Source: JAENVU01 sp031362155 (GTDB taxonomy: Bacteria > Actinomycetota > Acidimicrobiia > IMCC26256 > JAENVU01). Taken from it: a stretch of DNA of 64,000 bases. The first letter of the stretch is position 1. Every line of letters begins with the position of its first letter. The notes under the pieces were generated by a model, which was not told where the DNA came from, ran no database searches, and saw nothing but the letters and a program-made list of their open reading frames with translations. The DNA lies in assembly GCA_031362155.1 (NCBI GenBank), contig JANLRZ010000245.1, forward strand, positions 6,022-70,021, given 5' to 3'. The position numbers and the translations under genes were made by a program. This document shows positions 58,096 through 64,000 of the stretch, in pieces.

Positions 58096-58322
58096 AGGGC
58101 ATCGTGCATCCGCTGTCGGGCGCGCTCTACGAACGTGACCGAGCGGTCGGAGCCCCGGGCGAGGTCGTCGTCGTCGTCGCCGACGGTGCTCGCGAGGGTC
58201 GATTCCGTCCGGATGGATCATGGATCGAGGGTTCGCTGACCGACTGTGACCCGCAACTCTGCGGGTGGGTGGCCGGTCCCCAGGTCCCGCACCATCGCAT
58301 CGCCGAGCCGGAACTCCACTGA
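58092..58322 (+). CDS. Small conserved-type protein, 76 aa, in the Rieske oxygenase unit
   Basis: I do not recognise the family. The chain reads IVHPLSGALYERDRAVGAPG, then EVVVVVADGAREGRFRPDGS, a likely beta-rich fold, ending WVAGPQVPHHRIAEPELH with two adjacent His. No membrane segment. Its GTG overlaps the oxygenase stop (GTGA), which argues that it is translated with it and may be an accessory subunit. Confidence 0.7.
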   Translation: MKGIVHPLSGALYERDRAVGAPGEVVVVVADGAREGRFRPDGSWIEGSLTDCDPQLCGWVAGPQVPHHRIAEPELH

Positions 58323-58370
58323 CCTCACGGTCTCGCCGGACCGGCCGAACCCACCGACCCGACGCTGCCC

Positions 58371-58991
58371 TCAGCCGCGCGTGCTCGCGTAGCCGCGCAA
58401 CACCAGCATGAAACCGTCGACGGCACGTCGATGTTCGTGCGCGTCGGCCGACAGCCCGTCGGTCAAGCCGACGTTGAAGGCTCGGATGTAGCTGACGATG
58501 CGGTCGCGGTCGGTCGCGTCGACCTCGCCGTTGCCGATCCCGCGGTCGACGATGGACTCGAAGAATCCCTCACCTCGTCGATCGGTCGGACCGAGTTCGC
58601 GGGACAGGTCGCCGTCGCGCAGGCGGTCGATGCGTGCCGATCCGAGAAACCTCGCAATGCTCGAATCGGCACTGTTCATCGCGTGGGCACAATCGTAGAC
58701 GGCCTGAAGCTTGTCGAGGAAACCGTCGGCGCTCGCCTCCGCGAGTTCGAAGGCGTCGTAGACCTGCTGTTGCACTTCTTCGAGCACCGCCCGGTAGATG
58801 TCGAGCTTGGAATCGAAGTAGTGGTAGATCGCCCCGGGCGTGATCCCGATATCGGCGGCCAACATTCGGTTGGTGGTGGCGCCGTAGCCATGATCCGCGA
58901 AACTGCGGCGCGCGACTTCGATGATGCGCGCCCGGGTCTGGGCTGAGCTCGACGCGGGTGGGCGGCCGAGCCGCTGGTTCTTGGCGGCCAT
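58371..58991 (-). CDS. TetR/AcrR-family transcriptional regulator
   Basis: 206 aa. N-terminal helix-turn-helix ARIIEVARRSFADHGYGATT, NRMLAADIGITPGAIYHYFD (recognition helix near residues 50-60), and a ligand/dimer domain with DAFELAEASADGFLDKLQAV and ending VDGFMLVLRGYASTRG. It is the only regulator within the 48-64 kb island and is the best candidate to bind the ACTAAC-type palindromes at 45735, 55910 and 60329. ATG 58991 has TACGAT 7 bases upstream (leaderless). Divergent from the acyl-CoA dehydrogenase, 56 bases between starts. Confidence 0.92.
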   Translation of the reverse strand: MAAKNQRLGRPPASSSAQTRARIIEVARRSFADHGYGATTNRMLAADIGITPGAIYHYFDSKLDIYRAVLEEVQQQVYDAFELAEASADGFLDKLQAVYDCAHAMNSADSSIARFLGSARIDRLRDGDLSRELGPTDRRGEGFFESIVDRGIGNGEVDATDRDRIVSYIRAFNVGLTDGLSADAHEHRRAVDGFMLVLRGYASTRG

Positions 58992-59047
58992 TGCCTCGAT
59001 CGTAGGTCGACGGCCGGAACCGTCGGTCCACCGAATACCCTGCGCCC

Positions 59048-60286
59048 GTGTCCGAATCACTCGAGGAGTTCACGCACCGAGTCGGTGAATGGCTCGCCCG
59101 CAACGGCGAACCGCGGGCCGAGAGCAGCGAATGTGATTTCAACGTTGCGGTGTTCCATAACCTCGACTTCGAGCAGGAACGTGCGGTTCTGGCCGACGCC
59201 CAGCGGTGGCATGGCCTCAAGGCCAGCGAAGGATTCCATGCGATCACGGGCCCGCCTGAGTTCGGCGGTCTCGGGCTGAGCGCGGAGTACGCGCAGGTCT
59301 TTGCCGCCCTCGAACGCGCGTACCGGGTGCCGGAGCCTCACGAGTCGTTCAGCGTCACGACCGACCTCATCGCGCCGACCGTCGCCGTCTTCGGGACCGA
59401 GGAGCAGCAGCAACGCTTTGGTGCTTCCTTCCTTGGGGCACGCGAGCTGTGTTGCCAACTGTTCTCCGAACCGGGCGCAGGGTCGGACCTCGCCGGCCTC
59501 GCGTGCCGAGCCGTCCGCGATGGTGACGACTGGGTGATCGACGGCCAGAAAGTGTGGAGTTCGGGCGCGCAGTTCTGCGAGTGGGGGCTCCTGATTGCGC
59601 GGACCGACATCGACGCGGTGAAGCACCGGGGACTGACTGCCTTCCTGGTTCCCATGGACAGCGATGGCATCGAAGTACGGCCCATTCGCCAGATGAGTGG
59701 GGGCACCTCGTTCAACGAAGTGTTCTTCTCCGGCTGTCGTCTCTCGGATTCGCTCCGCTTGGGTGAGGTCGGCGATGGCTGGCGGGTGTCGTTGACGACG
59801 CTCGGATTCGAACGCGACCACAGCGACCCGGCCGGTGAAGCCGGCGCCGACCGGCCCGGCGGGCGCTGGGCCCAGTTGCTCGCCACCGCCGTGGCGCTCG
59901 GGCTGACCACCGATCCACTGGTGCGGCAGGATCTGATGGCGGTCTATGTCCACAAGCGCGTCGAAGTGCTGCTGAACCAACGGGCGGCCGACCTGGCTCT
60001 CGGCGGGACCCCCGGACCCGAGGGCTCACTGGGCAAGCTGATGTGGACCGAAGGAATGACCAAACTGGGCGAGGTCGCGGCTCGCATGCTCGGGCCGCGC
60101 GTCACTGCCGAGAGCGGCGAGCCCGGCACCTGGGAGTGGCGGGAGCACCTGCTCGGCGCCCCGGGGTACCGCATCGCGGGCGGTTCCGATGAGATCCAGC
60201 GCAACATTCTGGGCGAGCGCGTGCTGGGGCTTCCGGCCGAGCCTCGGGCCGACAAAGGCCTGCCCTGGAAGGACATTCCGCGCTGA
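59048..60286 (+). CDS. Acyl-CoA dehydrogenase family protein
   Basis: 412 aa FAD flavoenzyme. Signature LCCQLFSEPGAGSDLAGLAC, VIDGQKVWSSGAQFCEWGLL, SFNEVFFSGCRLSDSLRLGE, and C-terminal APGYRIAGGSDEIQRNILGE. It would oxidise an acyl-CoA at the alpha-beta bond. GTG 59048 has TACCCT 6 bases upstream. It heads the plus-strand unit continuing through SDR, ThuA-like and E1 genes. The middle domain is of the large-substrate FadE type used in steroid or branched-acid catabolism, but its partner subunit, if any, is not here. Confidence 0.9.
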   Translation: MSESLEEFTHRVGEWLARNGEPRAESSECDFNVAVFHNLDFEQERAVLADAQRWHGLKASEGFHAITGPPEFGGLGLSAEYAQVFAALERAYRVPEPHESFSVTTDLIAPTVAVFGTEEQQQRFGASFLGARELCCQLFSEPGAGSDLAGLACRAVRDGDDWVIDGQKVWSSGAQFCEWGLLIARTDIDAVKHRGLTAFLVPMDSDGIEVRPIRQMSGGTSFNEVFFSGCRLSDSLRLGEVGDGWRVSLTTLGFERDHSDPAGEAGADRPGGRWAQLLATAVALGLTTDPLVRQDLMAVYVHKRVEVLLNQRAADLALGGTPGPEGSLGKLMWTEGMTKLGEVAARMLGPRVTAESGEPGTWEWREHLLGAPGYRIAGGSDEIQRNILGERVLGLPAEPRADKGLPWKDIPR

Positions 60287-60328
60287 AGATCGGCCGTGTT
60301 GCCGAGCGGCTGCGATGATGCTGGAATA

Positions 60329-60346
60329 ACTAACCACTCGATCAAT
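60329..60346. promoter_or_regulatory. Degenerate copy of the ACTAAC-type operator
   Basis: ACTAACCACTCGATCAAT keeps a perfect left arm (ACTAACC) of the 45735 palindrome but has a changed right arm (GATCAAT against GGTTAGT). It lies between the acyl-CoA dehydrogenase stop and the SDR start at 60415, so it could give this SDR and downstream genes extra control. Confidence 0.5.
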
Positions 60347-60414
60347 TCCCGGTGGCCGACCGCGCCACTCTTCCACCGGCCCAGCAGGTCACCGACGATG
60401 AGGAGCACGACGAC

Positions 60415-61182
60415 ATGGATCTGGGACTCGAGGGCAAACGTGCACTGGTGACCGGCTCGACGCGAGGCATTGGTCGCGCGATTGCCGAGGCGCTGTTGGC
60501 CGAGGGCGCCTCGGTCGCGATCGGAGCGCGGGACGCGGCCGATGTTGCCGCGGCCGTCGCAGAGATGGAACCACTCGTCCGCGCCGGGGCGCAGATCGTC
60601 GGGAACCCTGTCGATGCCGGTGACCTACCCGTGCTCGAGCGTTGGGTGCGTGAGTCCATCGCGCAACTCGGTGGTCTTGACATCTACGTGCACAACACGT
60701 CGGGGAAACCTCAGAAGCAACTCGGCGACTGGGTCAAGAACTTCGAGGTCGACCTCGTCGCGCTCGTCGGCGGGGTGGCCGTGGCGCGCGATGCACTGAC
60801 CGAGGGGGGCGGCGCGCTCGTGAGCATCGGAACGACGGCGAGCGCAGAACACTTCGGGTCGGGTTCTGGGAGCTACAGCGCGTTCAAGGCGGCCATGACG
60901 AACTGGACGCTCGGTCAGGCCCAAGTGCTCGGGGCCGAAGGGGTCCGCTGCAATGTCGTGTCCCCCGGGCCGGTGTTCGTGGATGGTGGCGACTGGGACA
61001 CCATCGCCACCGCCAAACCGGAGTTCTACGCGGCCACGGTGGCGGCTCATCCGACCGGCCGAATCGGCACGACCCAGGACATCGCCAACGCAGTCCTCTT
61101 CCTGGTGAGCGACGCGGCGGCGCAGGTCAACGGCGTGAACCTGACCGTCGACGGCGGCTTCCTCAAGCGCGTCGACTACTGA
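60415..61182 (+). CDS. SDR-family oxidoreductase
   Basis: 255 aa. ALVTGSTRGIGRAIAEALLA, VHNTSGKPQKQLGDW in place of the usual NNAG, active-site region LVSIGTTASAEHFGSGSGSY and SYSAFKAAMTNWTLGQAQVL (YxxxK), end LTVDGGFLKRVDY. The changed N-x-x-G and the Thr-rich catalytic region (SIGTTAS) suggest a non-standard member. ATG 60415 has GAGGAG 11 bases upstream; a GTG at 60352 would add 21 residues without SDR homology. Confidence 0.87.
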   Translation: MDLGLEGKRALVTGSTRGIGRAIAEALLAEGASVAIGARDAADVAAAVAEMEPLVRAGAQIVGNPVDAGDLPVLERWVRESIAQLGGLDIYVHNTSGKPQKQLGDWVKNFEVDLVALVGGVAVARDALTEGGGALVSIGTTASAEHFGSGSGSYSAFKAAMTNWTLGQAQVLGAEGVRCNVVSPGPVFVDGGDWDTIATAKPEFYAATVAAHPTGRIGTTQDIANAVLFLVSDAAAQVNGVNLTVDGGFLKRVDY

Positions 61183-61185
61183 CCC

Positions 61186-61953
61186 GTGAGTGTTGGCCAT
61201 CCCGAGCGGATCGAGGCATGCCTGGTCGCCGGCGGCCGCTACCACGACATCGACTACGCCCGACGCGAACTCCTCGGATTGCTCGGGGAGCACGAACGGG
61301 TTCGGGTCACCGTGCGCGACGACTGGGAGGATCTCGACGTGATCGGCGCGTCCCGGTTCGTCGTGAGCTACACGTGCGATGTGCGACCGTCGCCGGCGGC
61401 CCAGGTTGGGCTGGCGGACTGGGTTCAGGCCGGGGGTCGGCTCCTCGCGCTCCACGCGACCAACTCGGCGCTCGACCTCGGGGGGCCTCGCGGCGTGGAG
61501 AGCCCCCGCGGGTTCCCGACCTTCGCCGACACCCTTGGGAGCCAGTTCGTTGCGCATCCTCCGATCGGGCCGTACACCGTGACCAACGCGGCGCCCGACC
61601 ATTGGCTCGTCGCAGGCATCGCCGACTTCGAGACCACCGACGAGCTCTACCTCATGGAACATCGCGATCCCGACGCGCTTGAGCCCCTGCTCGTCACGCA
61701 CTGGCTCGGGATCGCCGATGGGTTCGCCGAGTCCGACTGGACCACCGGCTCGGCCGAGCGCTGCGTCCAGTATCTCCGTCCGCTCGGCGCGGGTGGCGTG
61801 CTCTATAACACGCTCGGCCATTGCCGTGGCCACTACGACATGGCACCCGGGCGGGACTGGTGGCCCACGGTGGACCGAGGGTCGTGGGAGCTTCCCGAGT
61901 ATCGCGAACTGTTGCGCCGAGGGCTGCGATGGGCGATGGGTGCGGAGTCATGA
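61186..61953 (+). CDS. ThuA-like domain protein
   Basis: 255 aa, class I glutamine-amidotransferase-like fold of the ThuA/trehalose-utilisation family: ACLVAGGRYHDIDYARRELL, ASRFVVSYTCDVRPS, AGGRLLALHATNSALDLGG, ELYLMEHRDPDALEPLLVTH and GHCRGHYDMAPGRDWW. ThuA homologues act in 3-keto-glycoside or sugar metabolism, but many are of unknown function. The GTG at 61186 is 3 bases after the SDR stop. It may act on the same substrate series as the dehydrogenases. Confidence 0.85.
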   Translation: MSVGHPERIEACLVAGGRYHDIDYARRELLGLLGEHERVRVTVRDDWEDLDVIGASRFVVSYTCDVRPSPAAQVGLADWVQAGGRLLALHATNSALDLGGPRGVESPRGFPTFADTLGSQFVAHPPIGPYTVTNAAPDHWLVAGIADFETTDELYLMEHRDPDALEPLLVTHWLGIADGFAESDWTTGSAERCVQYLRPLGAGGVLYNTLGHCRGHYDMAPGRDWWPTVDRGSWELPEYRELLRRGLRWAMGAES

Positions 61954-62020
61954 TGATCTCTGTGGCCGGCGCGGCCCTCCGATTCCAACCGAGCGGTCAC
62001 GACACGAAGGCGGCACATCG

Positions 62021-62995
62021 ATGAGTCCTCCGAGCGAGACCGTGCGCGATCTCCACGAGCGGATGGTGCGGATCCGGCTGTTCGAGGAGGCCGCGGGCCG
62101 GCTGTTCGAGTCCAACCGGATCCCCGGCTTCATCCACCTCTACGTCGGCCAGGAAGCGGTCGCGGCCGGCGTCTGTGTCGCACTCCGACCCGACGATCAG
62201 ATCAGCTCCACGCACCGCGGCCACGGGCATCTCGTGGCCAAGGGTGGCGATCTCTCCCGGATGATGGCCGAGCTGATGGGCAAGGCGACGGGGTACTGCA
62301 ACGGCAAGGGCGGGTCGATGCACATCTGCGACCTCGACCTCAACATGCTCGGCGCGAATGGGATTGTCGGTGGTGGAGTCCCGATCGCCGTCGGCGCGGG
62401 ATTCGCGAACAAGTACCGCGACAACGACACGGTGTCGGTCGCGTTCTTCGGGGATGGCACCACCAACATCGGCGCGTTCCACGAGGCGGCCAACATGGCG
62501 GCCGCGCTCGCGTTGCCGGTGCTGTTCGTCTGTGAGAACAACGAATACGCCGAGTACACCGCGCGGTCGCGCACGATGGCGATCGACGACGTCGTCGAGC
62601 GGGCAGCCGCGTACGGAATGCCGGGCATGGTGGTCGACGGCATGGACGCCGTGGCCGTCTGGGAAGCGACCACTCGGGCGCTCGCCTCGATACGCAGCGG
62701 CACCGGCCCGGTGTTCCTCGAAGCCAAGACGTACCGCTACTACAACCACCACGGTATCCAGACCCTCGGCGCGAAGTATCGGACCGACGACGAGGTGGAG
62801 CGCTGGCGGAGTCGCGACGCGATCGAGGCCTTGGAAGCATCGATGGTCGCCGGCGGGGTGGCGACCGACGCGGAGATCGCGGCGATCCGTGCGAGCGTCG
62901 AACTCGAGGTCGACACGGCGATCCGCTTCGCGGAGGAGAGCCCGCTGCCTCTGGTCGAGGATCTGACCGACAACGTCTACACCGGAGCACGCTGA
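62021..62995 (+). CDS. Thiamine-diphosphate-dependent dehydrogenase E1 alpha subunit (acetoin/2-oxoacid type)
   Basis: 324 aa. Features: MVRIRLFEEAAGRLFESNRI, STHRGHGHLVAKGGD, the GKGGSMHICD phosphorylation-loop region, the ThDP motif VAFFGDGTTNIGAFHEAANM continuing to FVCENNEYAEY, and AKTYRYYNHHGIQ. The pattern with MHICDLDLNMLGANGIVGGG is that of acetoin/TPP-dependent dehydrogenases (AcoA-like). It decarboxylates a 2-oxo acid or cleaves acetoin, passing the acyl unit to an E2 lipoyl protein, which would be encoded beyond the window. It follows the ThuA gene by 67 bases. Confidence 0.92.
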   Translation: MSPPSETVRDLHERMVRIRLFEEAAGRLFESNRIPGFIHLYVGQEAVAAGVCVALRPDDQISSTHRGHGHLVAKGGDLSRMMAELMGKATGYCNGKGGSMHICDLDLNMLGANGIVGGGVPIAVGAGFANKYRDNDTVSVAFFGDGTTNIGAFHEAANMAAALALPVLFVCENNEYAEYTARSRTMAIDDVVERAAAYGMPGMVVDGMDAVAVWEATTRALASIRSGTGPVFLEAKTYRYYNHHGIQTLGAKYRTDDEVERWRSRDAIEALEASMVAGGVATDAEIAAIRASVELEVDTAIRFAEESPLPLVEDLTDNVYTGAR

Positions 62996-64000
62996 TGGCC
63001 ACCGAGGCGGCCGAACGGCAGCTCAGCTACCTCCAGGCGTTCAACGAGGGTCTGGCCCAGGTGATGGACGAAGATCCGGATGTGTTCGTCGCCGGCGAGG
63101 ACGTCGGCCGTACCGGAGGGGTCTTCCACAACTTCGACGGTCTCTTCGAACGGTTTGGGGAGCGCCGGATGGTCGACACGCCGATCTCGGAGCAGGCGAT
63201 CATCGGACTCGGTATTGGTGCCGCGGTGGTGGGCCTGCGCCCGGTGGTCGACCTGATGTTCATGGACTTCGTGCTCGTCGCGATGGACCAGATCGCGAAT
63301 CAAGCAGCCAAGCTGAAGTACATGTTCGGCGGGAACACCACCCTGCCCCTCACGATCACCACGATGGGCGGAGCCGGGCTCTCCGCGGGCGCCCAACACA
63401 GCCAGAGCCTGGAAGCAATGCTCTGCCATGTGCCCGGGCTCAAGGTGGTGATGCCGTCGAATGCGCATGACCTCAAGGGCCTCACGATCGCGTCCGTGCG
63501 GGACGACAATCCCACGATCGTCGTGTTGCACAAGAAGCTGCTCGGCAACAAGGGCATCGTTCCGGAGCACGCGTACGAGGTTCCGCTCGGCACGGCCGCG
63601 GTTACTCGCGTGGGGACCGACGTCACGCTCATCGCCTACAGCCGCATGGCGATCGAGGCAGGCGCGGCGGCCGAACAACTCGCGGGTGAAGGTATCGACT
63701 GCGAGGTGATCGACTTGCGAACGGTGAGTCCGATCGACATCGAAACCGTGCTGACATCCGTGCGCAAGACCAACCGCGTCGTCCTCGTGCACGAGGCGGT
63801 GCGCACGGGTGGGCTCGGCGCCGAACTGGCGGCACAGATCCAGGAGCACGCGTTCGACTATCTCGATGCGCCGGTCGCCCGCGTCGGCGCACCGTTTGCC
63901 CCGGTCCCGTTCAGTCCCGCGCTCGAGTCCGCGTACGTCCCGGACGCGAACCGGATTGCGGCGCAGATTCGTGAGACGCTTCACCGGCCGCTTCCGGGGC
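62995..64000 (+). CDS. Thiamine-diphosphate-dependent dehydrogenase E1 beta subunit, C-terminus cut by window edge
   Basis: 335 codons are visible, nearly the whole subunit. LSYLQAFNEGLAQVMDEDPD, GEDVGRTGGVFHNFDGLFER, DTPISEQAIIGLGIGAAVVG, DFVLVAMDQIANQAAKLKYM and TTMGGAGLSAGAQHSQSLEA are the standard transketolase pyrimidine-binding features, followed by the C-terminal domain (CEVIDLRTVSPIDIETVLTS). The ATG overlaps the alpha stop by one base (TGATG), so the two subunits are made in equal amount. The frame is open at 64000. Confidence 0.93.
   Translation, partial: MATEAAERQLSYLQAFNEGLAQVMDEDPDVFVAGEDVGRTGGVFHNFDGLFERFGERRMVDTPISEQAIIGLGIGAAVVGLRPVVDLMFMDFVLVAMDQIANQAAKLKYMFGGNTTLPLTITTMGGAGLSAGAQHSQSLEAMLCHVPGLKVVMPSNAHDLKGLTIASVRDDNPTIVVLHKKLLGNKGIVPEHAYEVPLGTAAVTRVGTDVTLIAYSRMAIEAGAAAEQLAGEGIDCEVIDLRTVSPIDIETVLTSVRKTNRVVLVHEAVRTGGLGAELAAQIQEHAFDYLDAPVARVGAPFAPVPFSPALESAYVPDANRIAAQIRETLHRPLPG

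Noticed and set aside
60625..61833. 402-codon minus-strand frame opposite the SDR and ThuA-like genes
   Set aside because: Antisense to two genes with intact motifs; its composition is that of a shadow frame.

Overview
The window is high-GC, densely coded DNA of actinobacterial type. It carries DUF2510, DUF222/HNH (13E12-type), TIGR03086 and maleylpyruvate-isomerase-like small proteins, two LLM flavin enzymes, a PaaX regulator, a long Lhr helicase and many acyl-CoA and Rieske/P450 oxidation enzymes. A free-living Acidimicrobiia-like actinomycete is my best guess. That placement is inference from gene content; no rRNA or other marker gene is present. I see no tRNA, rRNA, CRISPR array, insertion sequence or phage gene. 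No stretch over 300 bases lacks a gene; the largest gaps are about 25717-25940 and 16615-16764.

Layout. 1-10736 (minus): a D-threonine-aldolase-like PLP enzyme, three tandem amidase paralogues, the two halves of an AtuA-type protein, a transglutaminase-like protein and a truncated Lhr helicase. 10817-18541: a DUF2510/DUF4328 membrane protein, enoyl-CoA hydratase and MFS exporter, then a nucleoside-salvage pair (MTA phosphorylase-like and amidohydrolase), and a fatty acid desaturase divergent from a PaaX regulator. 18543-25716: an EEP phosphodiesterase, a CYP124-like P450 divergent from an LLM oxidoreductase, a CoA-transferase, an ECF sigma/anti-sigma pair and an HNH protein. 26196-27341: a GrdB/PrdB-family protein whose reading frame crosses an in-frame TGA followed by a SECIS-like hairpin, a probable selenoprotein. 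27814-33183 (minus): an operon of two Rieske-fused enzymes (Rieske-glutamate synthase and Rieske-thiamine-diphosphate enzyme), an amidase and a membrane protein. 33309-38442: flavin reductase-like protein, UbiA prenyltransferase, a glycolipid glycosyltransferase fused to a degenerate deacetylase-like domain, a true NodB deacetylase and a DMT permease. 38446-48276: mixed catabolic genes including PdxH, a P450, a PEP-utilising swivel-domain protein and SDRs.

48284-64000 is a large catabolic island. A seven-gene minus-strand unit (molybdopterin oxidoreductase, zinc alcohol dehydrogenase, DUF35 protein, thiolase-like protein, phosphatase, acyl-CoA ligase, FMN split-barrel protein) and a plus-strand unit (SDR, Rieske oxygenase, small protein) diverge from one symmetric promoter/operator at 55908-55929. 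A TetR regulator (58371-58991) lies between these and an acyl-CoA dehydrogenase/SDR/ThuA/E1-alpha/E1-beta unit. Sites of the same type (ACTAAC...) lie upstream of SDR genes at 45735-45752 and 60329-60346, so one TetR regulon may tie the P450/PEP-enzyme unit to the island. The likely job is ring or side-chain oxidation of an imported organic substrate followed by CoA-thioester breakdown; the substrate cannot be read from the sequence.

At least twelve unit-head genes have a TANNNT-like hexamer 6-7 bases before the start codon, the signature of leaderless transcripts; several start calls rest on it.
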